NCBI RefSeq assembly: GCF_047501535.1
Contig: NZ_JAZDRJ010000010.1
Span: 1 to 64,000 of the forward strand
Reading direction: 5' to 3'
DNA length: 64,000 nt
Source: Yanghanlia sp047501535
GTDB lineage: Bacteria > Pseudomonadota > Gammaproteobacteria > Burkholderiales > Burkholderiaceae_B
Shown here: positions 23,636-32,342 of the stretch, piece after piece
How positions within the stretch are numbered: position 1 is the stretch's first letter
Layout: each line of letters opens with the position of its first letter
The notes under the pieces: model-generated
Told to the model about the DNA's origin: nothing
What the model saw: only the letters and a program-made list of their open reading frames with translations
The model's database searches: none
Made by a program: the position numbers and the translations under genes

Positions 23636-24255
23636 GACGACGACTCGGTCTCAAAATGGCGCCGCACCGGTGCAAAGCTGCGCCGGTGCTCGTCGCACGG
23701 CCCAAGCTCGGCCAGACGTTGTAGATGCACGGCTGTGCCATAGCCTTTATGCTGATTGAAGCCGTATTCGGGAAAACGCATGTGCATTTCCAGGCAATAG
23801 GCGTCACGGGCGGTTTTTGCCAAGATGGACGCAGCAGCAATTGCCGGCACCCTTGCATCGCCGCCGACAATACTCTGAGCCGCGCATGCCAGCCCTTGTG
23901 GCACCCTATTGCCATCTACTAGAACGTTTTGTGGCGCAGGGAGTAAGCCTTCACAGGCCCGGCGCATGGCCAACATGGTGGCGCCAAGTATATTGAGCTC
24001 GTCAATCTCGGCTACGCTGGCGCTGGCAATATGCCACGCCAGGGCATGTTTCTGAATGAGCAGCGCCAGCGCTTCACGCCGCGCCGCACTCAATTTCTTT
24101 GAGTCATTCAAGCCAGCGATAGGAAGGTCATCATTAAGAATGACGGCCGCTGCAAATACCGGCCCGGCCAAGGGGCCGCGACCGGCTTCGTCTACCCCGG
24201 CACATAAGCCCGTGGGCAGGTCGACGCCTTCAAACAGGCTATTTTGCACCGCCAC
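23632..24255 (-). CDS. rnhB: Ribonuclease HII
   Basis: 207-residue endonuclease that cuts RNA in RNA-DNA hybrids and removes misincorporated ribonucleotides. Catalytic Asp22 and Glu23 are in the VDEAGRGPLAGPV motif; the third carboxylate is in LVDGNRVP, and the last is expected near TARDAY. IAAASILAKTARD and HKGYGTAVH are family signatures. It starts inside the end of lpxB (17-base overlap), as in the conserved lpxB-rnhB order. Confidence 0.97.
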   Translation of the reverse strand: MAVQNSLFEGVDLPTGLCAGVDEAGRGPLAGPVFAAAVILNDDLPIAGLNDSKKLSAARREALALLIQKHALAWHIASASVAEIDELNILGATMLAMRRACEGLLPAPQNVLVDGNRVPQGLACAAQSIVGGDARVPAIAAASILAKTARDAYCLEMHMRFPEYGFNQHKGYGTAVHLQRLAELGPCDEHRRSFAPVRRHFETESSS

Positions 24256-25432
24256 CCGCCTGCTTGATAATCGCTTCGGCCACCAGGCGCGGTGTATCTA
24301 ATGCCAAACTCTCGTGCATACGAGTGAACCGCTGTTCAATGGTTGTGGCGTAATCTGCGTCGGCCAGCGCACGCCAGGCTGCTTCGGCCAAGGCTTCAGG
24401 GGTCGCCTCATCTTGCAGAAGCTCCGGCACGACGAAATCGCGTTCCAGTACATTGGGCAGGCCGACCCAGGGCACATAAGGGCGCAACTGGCCGGATTTC
24501 CACTCCATGATTTTGCGCATCAAGGGCGTCAGGACATAGGAAATCACCATGGGGCGCTTGAACAGCGCAGCCTCCAGGGTAGCGGTACCGCTGGCCACCA
24601 GCACGGCGTCCGCCGCTTCCATTACATGCCAGGCTGCCGGCCAGTCAGGTTCGACATTATTCAGCCGTTTATTGTCAATAATGTGGCAGTTCGACAGGGG
24701 AAGCCCGCCCAGCATACGCTCAAATTCGCGACGCCTTTCTGGGTTGACCATAGGTACGACGAATTGCAGAGAAGGGTCGCGCTGCTGCAACAGGCGGGCA
24801 GCCTGAATAAAACGCGGGCCCAACTGGCGGATCTCGGAGCCCCGGCTGCCCGGCATGATGGCCAGCACACGAACGCCAGGGTCCAGACCTAAGCGTTTTC
24901 TCGCTGCGTCCCGATCCGGCTGCATAGGAATATTGGCTGCCAGCGGGTGACCGACGCAGGTCACGGGCACGCCTTCCTTTTCGTAGATTTCCACCTCAAA
25001 GGGAAAGAGCACCAACATGTGCGAGACGGCACGCCGGATGCGCTCAATGCGCTCATAGCGCCAAGCCCAAATCGAAGGCCCAACGAAATGGACGGTAGGC
25101 ACGCCGGCAGCCTTGAGTTTTTCTTCCAGTCGCAGGTTGAAATCGGGAGCGTCGACTCCCACGAAGACATCGGGATGAGAGGCCTGCCAGCGGCGCGATA
25201 CATCGTTATAAATACGCAACAGGCCAGGCAGGCGCTTCAGAGCATCGACATAGCCGAACACAGTGAGCGCATGCATGGGATGCCAGGCGTCGAAGCCTGC
25301 TTTTTCCATAGCCGGGCCGCCAATGCCTTCACAGTGTGCGGAGGGCGCAAACTCCGGTAGCCCGGCAATCACACGACTAGCCAGAAGGTCGCCCGATGGC
25401 TCCCCTGCCACCATGCCGATGCGCAAGGCCAT
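24239..25432 (-). CDS. lpxB: Lipid-A-disaccharide synthase
   Basis: Peripheral inner-membrane glycosyltransferase (GT19) joining UDP-2,3-diacylglucosamine and lipid X to form the lipid A disaccharide. The 397 residues show GMVAGEPSGDLLASRVI at the N-terminus, GIGGPAMEKAGF, DAPDFNLRLEEKLKAAG, the YPISPSIWAWR-like FVGPSIWAWRYERIERI, and the GSRGSEIRQLGP and ASGTATLEAALFKRPM nucleotide-binding elements. Its ATG overlaps the lpxA stop by one base (TGATG), implying coupling. Confidence 0.98.
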   Translation of the reverse strand: MALRIGMVAGEPSGDLLASRVIAGLPEFAPSAHCEGIGGPAMEKAGFDAWHPMHALTVFGYVDALKRLPGLLRIYNDVSRRWQASHPDVFVGVDAPDFNLRLEEKLKAAGVPTVHFVGPSIWAWRYERIERIRRAVSHMLVLFPFEVEIYEKEGVPVTCVGHPLAANIPMQPDRDAARKRLGLDPGVRVLAIMPGSRGSEIRQLGPRFIQAARLLQQRDPSLQFVVPMVNPERRREFERMLGGLPLSNCHIIDNKRLNNVEPDWPAAWHVMEAADAVLVASGTATLEAALFKRPMVISYVLTPLMRKIMEWKSGQLRPYVPWVGLPNVLERDFVVPELLQDEATPEALAEAAWRALADADYATTIEQRFTRMHESLALDTPRLVAEAIIKQAGGGAK

Positions 25433-26223
25433 CAGCGCACAATGCCCCGACCGGGGCGATCCAGAAATGCCGCCAAAACCTCAATGGCGTCCTTAGCGGC
25501 GGGGTATTCATCTTGCAGGCTGCGCATGGCTTGGGCAGCCTCGTTAACCTTGAGGTTGCGGCGATACAGCAGCTTATAGGCTTCCTTCAGCGCGGCTATC
25601 GTGTCGGCCTCGAAACCGCGTCGCTTCAGCCCTTCGGTGTTGATGCCGACCGGGCGGAAAGGGTCACCCGCTCCCACAATATAGGGAGGAACGTCTTGCC
25701 GAATGGAGCTGGCGCCACCGACCATGCTGTGTGCGCCAATATGGACAAACTGATGCACAGCAGAGGAACCGCCCAATATGGCCCAGTCTTCGATATGAAT
25801 GTGGCCGGCCAGCTGGACGTTATTGGCAATAATGGTGTGGGAACCGATTTGGCAGTCGTGCGCAACGTGCACATACGCCATAATCCAGTTGTCACTGCCC
25901 AACCGGGTTACGCCGACATCCTGCGTCGTGCCGGTGTTCAGCGTGACGTATTCGCGCACCATATTGCCATCGCCGATTTCCAGGCGGGTGGGTTCACCTT
26001 TGTATTTTTTGTCCTGCGGCATGCCGCCGATGGAGCAAAAACGGTAAAACACATTGTTGGCGCCAATGGTGGTATGGCCATCAATAATGCAATGCGGCCC
26101 TACTTGTGTGCCTGGACCGATGCTGACGTTTGGGCCGATCAGGCTGTAAGCCCCGACCTCGACGTCATCGGCAAGCTCCGCCCCGGGAGAAACGATGGCG
26201 GTGGCATGGATGCGTGCAGCCAT
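25432..26223 (-). CDS. lpxA: UDP-N-acetylglucosamine acyltransferase
   Basis: First enzyme of lipid A synthesis, a trimeric left-handed beta-helix of hexapeptide repeats. The 263 residues match the family. The catalytic histidine is in the YVHVAHDCQIGSH segment (about residues 122-134), and the C-terminal helical part holds the acyl-ruler region (ALKEAYKLLYRRNLKVNEAA). It lies in the conserved lpxD-fabZ-lpxA-lpxB order, one base after fabZ and one-base-overlapping lpxB. Confidence 0.98.
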   Translation of the reverse strand: MAARIHATAIVSPGAELADDVEVGAYSLIGPNVSIGPGTQVGPHCIIDGHTTIGANNVFYRFCSIGGMPQDKKYKGEPTRLEIGDGNMVREYVTLNTGTTQDVGVTRLGSDNWIMAYVHVAHDCQIGSHTIIANNVQLAGHIHIEDWAILGGSSAVHQFVHIGAHSMVGGASSIRQDVPPYIVGAGDPFRPVGINTEGLKRRGFEADTIAALKEAYKLLYRRNLKVNEAAQAMRSLQDEYPAAKDAIEVLAAFLDRPGRGIVR

Positions 26224-26224
26224 A

Positions 26225-26695
26225 TTAGTCTTCCAGCACCCGGATCGCGCACATGATTTTGGCTTCGGCCACCAACTGGCCGTCTACCGTCGCACGAGCA
26301 GAGTACTTGCAAATTGAACGGCTGATTTTATCGGCCGTCACTTCCAGGCGCAGTTGGTCGCCGGGCACGACCGGGCGGCGGAAACGGGCTCCGTCTACCC
26401 CGACCAGGTAGTAGGCGATTTTTGGGTTGGCCGGGTTAACGCCGCTGTCATCCTCAAATGAAAACAGGGCCGCTGCCTGAGCCAGTGCCTCGATGATGAG
26501 CACGCCGGGCATAACCGGATGGTGAGGAAAGTGGCCAGTGAAGAACGGTTCGTTCAGCGTGACGTTCTTGATTGCCACAATGCTTTTGCCCGGCACCATT
26601 TCTAACACACGGTCCACCAGCAGCATCGGGTAGCGATGCGGCAGGCGTTCCATGATCTGTTTGATGTCGAGCTCTATTTTTTGTGTTTCCTGCAT
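26225..26695 (-). CDS. fabZ: 3-hydroxyacyl-ACP dehydratase FabZ
   Basis: Hot-dog-fold dehydratase of fatty acid elongation. The 156 residues include the catalytic His55 in FTGHFPHHPVMPGV and Glu69 in IIEALAQAAA. I chose the ATG at 26695 (MQETQKIELDIKQIMERLP). The frame is open upstream to 26818 but that part runs into lpxD and has no similarity. FabZ and LpxA compete for 3-hydroxyacyl-ACP, so coexpression in this operon balances phospholipid against lipid A. Confidence 0.97.
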   Translation of the reverse strand: MQETQKIELDIKQIMERLPHRYPMLLVDRVLEMVPGKSIVAIKNVTLNEPFFTGHFPHHPVMPGVLIIEALAQAAALFSFEDDSGVNPANPKIAYYLVGVDGARFRRPVVPGDQLRLEVTADKISRSICKYSARATVDGQLVAEAKIMCAIRVLED

Positions 26696-26711
26696 GAGTA
26701 TGGCGTAAGTT

Positions 26712-27836
26712 TCATTGAGATGAGGATGGACCCGACTCTTCAGCGGCGGCTGCCTGCTGGCGCTCAAGTGCGCGTAAGCGGCGGCGCAAAGCATTGAGCT
26801 GCGGCAGTACCGCGGCATTGCGCTGCCAATCGGAATGGTCGGAATACGGAAAGACTCCGGTGTAGCGACCGGGCTTCAGAATGCTTGAGGTCACCGCTGT
26901 CGCACCTGAAATGTGCACATCGTCGCCCAGCGTTAAATGCCCGGCCGTCATGGCGGCGCCTGCCAGAGTGCAGCGCTTGCCAATAATGGTGGAGCCCGCC
27001 ACGCCTACGCAAGCGGCCATAGCGGTGTGTTCGCCCACCTGGCTGTTGTGCCCGATCATGATCTGGTTATCCAGCTTGACGCCGTCAGCCAGCGTGGTGT
27101 CTTCAAGGGCGCCGCGATCAACCGTCGTGTTAGCGCCGATTTCGACATCGTTACCTATTTTTACGCCACCTAGTTGGGCGATTTTGGCCCAGGCACCTTG
27201 ACCGCGCGGGTCTGGTGCAAAACCAAAACCATCGGCACCCAGCACACAACCCGAATGCAGGATGGCACGATCACCGACGGTCACGCCATGGTAAAGAGTG
27301 ACGTTTGCATGCAGCAGGCAGTCCTGCCCCAGGGACGACCCGGCGCCAATGACGCAACCCGGGCCCAGTCGCGTGCCGCGCCCGATAGTGACGCCTTCTT
27401 CCACTACGCATTGTGGGCCGATACTCACGCCCTCTTCGATACGTGCGGAATCTGCAATGACTGCCGAAGGGTGAATGCCGGTAGGCAGTTTAGCTAGGCG
27501 GTGCCGGTCGAACCATTGCGCTAACAGCGCATACATCAGATAGGGTTCGCTACACAGTACCGGCACAAAAGCTAACTCTTTGCCTTGTAACGACTCTTCC
27601 CAGACCGCAGGTGTAACAATAACGGCGGCCGCCCTGCACCCTTCAAGCTGATCTTGCAGCTTAGGGTTGGACAAGAAACTGATTTGTTCCGGGCAGGCGC
27701 TAGAAAGCGACCCTAGCCCACGAATAAGGGGGGTGTCGGAACCAGGCACGGGCTTGCATTCGACGCCCAAGACATTTGCTTCGGCAAGCAGTCGATCAAG
27801 CTTAACGGCCTGTTCCGGCGCAAGCAGCAACGGCAT
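26712..27836 (-). CDS. lpxD: UDP-3-O-(3-hydroxyacyl)glucosamine N-acyltransferase
   Basis: Third enzyme of lipid A synthesis; adds the second 3-hydroxyacyl chain from ACP. The 374 residues include an N-terminal uridine-binding domain, a long left-handed beta-helix of hexapeptide repeats from about residue 120, and a C-terminal helix. The candidate catalytic histidine is His263 in IMIGHNSQVGEH. The C-terminus ends in an extended helical, Gln/Ala/Ser-rich tail (about 350-374), somewhat longer than in E. coli. It lies between skp (6-base gap) and fabZ. Confidence 0.97.
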   Translation of the reverse strand: MPLLLAPEQAVKLDRLLAEANVLGVECKPVPGSDTPLIRGLGSLSSACPEQISFLSNPKLQDQLEGCRAAAVIVTPAVWEESLQGKELAFVPVLCSEPYLMYALLAQWFDRHRLAKLPTGIHPSAVIADSARIEEGVSIGPQCVVEEGVTIGRGTRLGPGCVIGAGSSLGQDCLLHANVTLYHGVTVGDRAILHSGCVLGADGFGFAPDPRGQGAWAKIAQLGGVKIGNDVEIGANTTVDRGALEDTTLADGVKLDNQIMIGHNSQVGEHTAMAACVGVAGSTIIGKRCTLAGAAMTAGHLTLGDDVHISGATAVTSSILKPGRYTGVFPYSDHSDWQRNAAVLPQLNALRRRLRALERQQAAAAEESGPSSSQ

Positions 27837-27842
27837 GGTGTA

Positions 27843-28406
27843 TTAACCGCCGAGCGCTTTGAGAACCTGGTCGGTGATATCGACACGCGGGCTGACCGTG
27901 ACGGCATCTTGAATGATGAGATCGTAGCCTTCACGCTCGGCGATAGCCTTGATAGCGGTATCAGCCTGTTCGATAAGCGTTGAAAACTCTTCGCTGCGAC
28001 GGCGGTTCAGGTCTTCCTGAAATTCGCGGCGCTTGCGCTGCAGATCGGTATCTTTGTCGGCCAAACGGCGCTGGCGCGTGATGCGCTCAGATTCGGACAG
28101 CACAGGTGCATCCTTATCGAACTTCTGGATATCGCTGTTCAGGCTGTCGGCCAGCTTCTGGAGCTCTTCTTCACGCTTTCTGAACTCGCGTTCGATCTTT
28201 GTTTGTGCTGCCTTGGCAGCGGGTGAATCACGCAGAATGCGATCCGTGCTCACGAAACCGATCTTGGTACCTTGCGCTTGCACGGGGGCCGCCGGCACGG
28301 CAAGCGCTGCACCCACGGCGACCATGGACGCCAACACCCAGGCGCGCTGGCTACGGCCAAGCCCCTGCGACAGCGCGGAAACTTTTAATGCGATTTGAGA
28401 CTTCAT
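27843..28406 (-). CDS. skp: Periplasmic chaperone Skp/OmpH
   Basis: 187-residue precursor of the trimeric jellyfish-like chaperone that carries unfolded outer-membrane proteins to BamA. A long signal region (about residues 1-45, ending near VQAQG) precedes the mature start TKIGFVSTDRILRDS. A long coiled coil rich in Lys, Arg and Glu follows (KIEREFRKREEELQKLADSL and onward). It ends with the usual YDLIIQDAVTVSPRVDITDQVL strand. The ATG at 28406 fits; the six extra upstream residues are not needed. bamA lies upstream, lpxD six bases downstream. Confidence 0.95.
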   Translation of the reverse strand: MKSQIALKVSALSQGLGRSQRAWVLASMVAVGAALAVPAAPVQAQGTKIGFVSTDRILRDSPAAKAAQTKIEREFRKREEELQKLADSLNSDIQKFDKDAPVLSESERITRQRRLADKDTDLQRKRREFQEDLNRRRSEEFSTLIEQADTAIKAIAEREGYDLIIQDAVTVSPRVDITDQVLKALGG

Positions 28407-28524
28407 GAATACTCTACCTTGCAAGGAGCGAAGATCAAAAGATTATTGTGCCATAAGGAACCCCTGAACAAACTCGTAAGGCTTAACCGCTTGCCGTTGG
28501 AGATAGGTTCAGGTTTCCCGAATA

Positions 28525-30870
28525 TCAGAATGACGTACCGATCTGGAACTGGAACGATTGTTTTTCGTCACCCGGTTTGTCGTTGAGCGGACGGCCATAC
28601 GACAGCTGCAGCGGGCCGAGCGGGGATTCCCACGACAAGCCCACGCCTGCGGAATACCTCCAGCCGCAGGGGTCTTCCGCCATGCGGCCTGGCGCCCCGC
28701 CGTAGCAGGTATCGCTGCCCGTTGTGGCGACCTGCCCTGCATCGGCGAACAGGAACCAACGCAACGAGCGATCGCGCGTTGCGCCAGGGAATGGCAAGAA
28801 TAGCTGGGCATTGGCCACCAGGCGGCGCGAACCACCCAGATAGTCGTTTGTCAGGGTATCGCGTGGGCCCAAGGAGCCGCCCTCGTAGCCGCGTACCGTG
28901 CCAATCCCCCCGGCGTACATATTCTTGATAACCGGGAAGGTCTTGTCGTTATATGTTTTGCCCCAGTCAGCCATGAAGTTGAAAGCCAGTGTATAGGCCT
29001 TGCCCAACGGAATGTAATGCTGATGCTGACCGTGCAGCATGTAATAGCGCAGGTCCATAGTTGAAACGTCAGCCGACAGATGGCTGTAATAACCCTTAGT
29101 GGGCGCCAGCGCGCTGTCGCGAGTGTCTTTTGACCAGCCTACGTTAAAGACGACGGAGTTGGTGCCTTCGCCGTATTCTTCAATGAAGCTCTGGTACGCC
29201 CGCGGCGTATACAGAGGATGCAAATCGCTGATTTTGTTGTGCTCGAAACTGACACCCGCAAAGATACGATCGTGTTCAGTAATGGGTACACCAAAGTTCA
29301 ACCCACCGCCGTACGATGTGATTCGGTACTCGCCCCATGCATCGTTGGCATCGTAGGGTTCGGTGCGGCGATAGTACAGCGAAGTGGTTTTGCTGATGCC
29401 ATTTTCCGTCCAGTAGGGATCGGTGTGCGCCAGCACCAGGGCGCGGTTGCGGTCGCTGGTGTTTACGTTCAGCGACAAGGAATTACCGCTGCCGAAGATG
29501 TTGTCCTGGCTGATGCCTGCCGACAACATGACTTTGTCAGTTGAGCCATAGCCCACGCCCAGGTTGATTAGCCCGGTGGGTTTTTCCTTCACATCGACCT
29601 TGACGTCGACTTGATCGGGACTGCCAGGCACAGGCGAGGTGCTGATATCCACCTCGTTGAAATAACCCAGGCGGTCAACACGCTCGCGCGAGGTGCGCAG
29701 GCTGCCGGCGTCGTACCATGCCGCTTCCTGCTGCCGGAACTCACGGCGGATGACTTCATCGCGCGTGCGGGTATTACCGCCGATCTCGATGCGACGCACG
29801 TACACGCGGCGACCGGGATCAACGTAAAAAGTTAGATCGGCTTCCTGGGTTTCGCGGTCAAGCACCGGGTTGGGGTTGACGTTGGCGAAGGCGTAACCCA
29901 GGCCGCCGAGATATTCTGTGATGGTCTTGGCAGTTTCGTTGGTGTTGGCCGCAGAAAATACCTCGCCTTCCTTTACCTTCACCATTTCCTGGAGCTGCGG
30001 TTCGAGCTCCAGCAGGTCGCCCGCCAAACGCACGCTGCGCAGCGTATAGGGCTTACCTTCATGAATGGTGATAGTAATGAAGATATCGCGACGGTCGGGA
30101 GAAATCGTGACCTGTGGCGCGTCAGCCGAATATTCCAGGTAACCGCGGTCAAGGTAGAAGGAGCGCAGGCGCTCCATGTCGCCTTCCAGCTTCTCACGCG
30201 AATATTTGTTGGTACCCGTGTACCAAGTCATTATGCCGCTTTCGGTGAGTTCAAGTTCGTCGCGCAGTCGGCCTTCGGAGAAGGCCTCATTGCCGACGAT
30301 GTTGATTTCTTTAATGCGAGCCAGGTCGCCTTCAAAGATATCGAAAGCAATGCCTACCCGATTACGCGGCAGCGGCGTAATGACGGGCGAGATTTCCACG
30401 CCGTACTTGCCTTTAGACAAATACTGCTGCTTGATTTCGAACTCCGCACGCTCCAGCATGGAACGATCGAATACGCGGCCCTGGCCGAAGCCCACCTGCT
30501 GCAGCGACTTGATAATGGACGCACTATCGAACTCGCGCATGCCGTTGAAGCTCACCGAGGCAATAGTCGGCCGTTCTTGTACTGTGACAACCAGTACATC
30601 GCCGCTGGTGTCAATCTTGACATCATTGAACAGCCCGCTGGCATACAGCCGCTGAATGGATTCAGCCGCCTGCTCTTCGGTGAACGTTTCCCCCACCTTG
30701 ACCGGCAGATAGGTAAAGATGGTCCCGACATCCACGCGCTGGACGCCGTTTACCTGGATGTCCTTGACCACGAAGGGCGTGAACGCATGCGCGATACTCG
30801 AAGCAAGCAAGGTGCTGAGCAAGACGGGCAATACGCGTCTTGCAAATGGAAGTTTCCGGCTGAAGGACAT
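28525..30870 (-). CDS. bamA: Outer membrane protein assembly factor BamA
   Basis: Omp85 protein that inserts beta-barrel proteins into the outer membrane. It has 781 residues: signal peptide (1-29), five POTRA domains (about 30-350, starting FVVKDIQVNGVQRVDVGTIF) and a 16-strand C-terminal barrel with the conserved VRGYEGGSLGPRD loop (the VRGF/Y motif of lid loop L6). It ends in a terminal aromatic (QFQIGTSF), the signal recognised by the BAM machine itself. Flanked by rseP and skp in the conserved order. Confidence 0.98.
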   Translation of the reverse strand: MSFSRKLPFARRVLPVLLSTLLASSIAHAFTPFVVKDIQVNGVQRVDVGTIFTYLPVKVGETFTEEQAAESIQRLYASGLFNDVKIDTSGDVLVVTVQERPTIASVSFNGMREFDSASIIKSLQQVGFGQGRVFDRSMLERAEFEIKQQYLSKGKYGVEISPVITPLPRNRVGIAFDIFEGDLARIKEINIVGNEAFSEGRLRDELELTESGIMTWYTGTNKYSREKLEGDMERLRSFYLDRGYLEYSADAPQVTISPDRRDIFITITIHEGKPYTLRSVRLAGDLLELEPQLQEMVKVKEGEVFSAANTNETAKTITEYLGGLGYAFANVNPNPVLDRETQEADLTFYVDPGRRVYVRRIEIGGNTRTRDEVIRREFRQQEAAWYDAGSLRTSRERVDRLGYFNEVDISTSPVPGSPDQVDVKVDVKEKPTGLINLGVGYGSTDKVMLSAGISQDNIFGSGNSLSLNVNTSDRNRALVLAHTDPYWTENGISKTTSLYYRRTEPYDANDAWGEYRITSYGGGLNFGVPITEHDRIFAGVSFEHNKISDLHPLYTPRAYQSFIEEYGEGTNSVVFNVGWSKDTRDSALAPTKGYYSHLSADVSTMDLRYYMLHGQHQHYIPLGKAYTLAFNFMADWGKTYNDKTFPVIKNMYAGGIGTVRGYEGGSLGPRDTLTNDYLGGSRRLVANAQLFLPFPGATRDRSLRWFLFADAGQVATTGSDTCYGGAPGRMAEDPCGWRYSAGVGLSWESPLGPLQLSYGRPLNDKPGDEKQSFQFQIGTSF

Positions 30871-30936
30871 CCTATACGATCCTTGGTCGACTAAATTGGT
30901 GAATGATTGTAAGGCACAACGAAGCTAAATACGCTG

Positions 30937-30963
30937 TTTGGCCGACTTGAATACTCATCTTCC
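30937..30963 (-). promoter_or_regulatory. Weak sigma-E-like promoter before bamA
   Basis: On the minus strand GGAAGAT (30957-30963), 15 bases, then CCAAA (30937-30941) resembles the envelope-stress consensus GGAACTT-N15-TCAAA at five of seven and four of five positions. It lies in the rseP/bamA gap, about 60 bases before the bamA ATG. E. coli places sigma-E promoters at the same locus. The match is imperfect and may be chance. Confidence 0.25.
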
Positions 30964-30981
30964 AACATCGCACCCCGAACC

Positions 30982-32316
30982 TTAGCTGAAAATCCGGGTG
31001 AAGTCGTTGAAAAATGCGAGGCTCATCAGCGCAGCAAGCAAGCCTATCCCGATGCGCTGGCCCGTCATCACCCAGCTCTCCGGCAGGGGACGCCCTCGTA
31101 ACCCTTCCAGCGCATAATAAAGCAGATGGCCACCATCCAGCATGGGGATAGGCAAAAGATTGAGTACACCAATGCTGACACTGATCAGCGCCATAAAGCT
31201 GATGTAGGCCGCCAACCCGACACGGGCTGTCTGGCCGGCATAATCGGCAATGGTGACCGGCCCGCTGACATTACGCAGAGAAACATCGCCGAAAATCATG
31301 CGCCCCATCATTTTGAATGACAGGATGACGGTGTCATAGGTGCGTTCGACGCCCCGCCACAGACTTTCGAATGGGCCGTATTTGACCTTGACCATGGCGA
31401 GGTCGGCTCCCAGCATGACGCCGATACGCCCTACCGTGTGGCCGTCGGCATCCGCCTCAGCTGAAGGCGTGATGCTCATGGCCACAGTGGTGCCATCGCG
31501 TTCTATCAACAACGGCAAAGGCTTGCCTGGAGACTTCTGCACCTCAGCCACCACGGCGGAAGCGCTAGGGTTATGCGTATCCCCAATTGAAAGGAAAATA
31601 TCGCCCGGTAACAAGCCGGTGGCCTGCCCTGCTCCACCGGCGACCAGTTCACGCACCAAGGGCCGAGGCGTCATCAGCGCCAGCCCCGCTTCGGACATGG
31701 GATCGGCGGCATCCGGCTCGACAGCCACGGCCTGTAATTGCAATTGACGCGAGCGAGTCAGGCCGTCGGCGGTTTCCACTTCGACCTCGACCACGCCGCC
31801 ACTGGTAAAGACATCCATCAACTGCCAACGGACATCACTCCAGGATTCCACCGCCTTGCCGTTAATGGCTGTGAGCTTATCGCCCGCTTGAAAACCGGCA
31901 TGCGCCGCAGGCGTAGAAACGGGGGGATCACCGATCACCGCGGCTGGCTGCATCGTGCCTAGCAGGCCCAGCAGCGCGTACAACAAGACAGCGAGCAGTA
32001 GATTGGCGAAGGGGCCTGCAGCGACGATGGCGGCCCGATTGCGCAGCGGCTGAGAATTGAAGGCGTGCCTGGGGTCACCTGCAGCCGTGTCGGACTCAGC
32101 ATCGTCGAGAAACTTGACATATCCCCCCAGGGGAATGGCTGAGAGCGCCCATTCTGTGCCATTGCGGTCGCGGCGGCGCAAAAGCACTTTTCCGAAACCC
32201 ACGGAAAAGCGCTCGACGTGCACGCCACAACGTCGCGCCACCCAATAGTGGCCGAACTCGTGAAAAGTGATCAGGACGCCCAGCGCAACGGCAAAGGCCA
32301 GCAGAGTAAAAAGCAT
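30982..32316 (-). CDS. rseP: Site-2 intramembrane metalloprotease RseP
   Basis: Inner-membrane zinc protease that makes the second cut of the anti-sigma factor RseA, releasing sigma-E; also clears signal-peptide remnants. The 444 residues contain HEFGH at 19-23 in the first membrane helix, two periplasmic PDZ domains (about 120-290, including FQAGDKLTAINGKAVESWSD and LLPGDIFLSIGD) and the second metal-ligand motif MLDGGHLLYY before the last helices. The location between dxr and bamA is conserved. Confidence 0.97.
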   Translation of the reverse strand: MLFTLLAFAVALGVLITFHEFGHYWVARRCGVHVERFSVGFGKVLLRRRDRNGTEWALSAIPLGGYVKFLDDAESDTAAGDPRHAFNSQPLRNRAAIVAAGPFANLLLAVLLYALLGLLGTMQPAAVIGDPPVSTPAAHAGFQAGDKLTAINGKAVESWSDVRWQLMDVFTSGGVVEVEVETADGLTRSRQLQLQAVAVEPDAADPMSEAGLALMTPRPLVRELVAGGAGQATGLLPGDIFLSIGDTHNPSASAVVAEVQKSPGKPLPLLIERDGTTVAMSITPSAEADADGHTVGRIGVMLGADLAMVKVKYGPFESLWRGVERTYDTVILSFKMMGRMIFGDVSLRNVSGPVTIADYAGQTARVGLAAYISFMALISVSIGVLNLLPIPMLDGGHLLYYALEGLRGRPLPESWVMTGQRIGIGLLAALMSLAFFNDFTRIFS

Positions 32317-32342
32317 TATGTTCCGCTTGTGAGAGACTTTGC

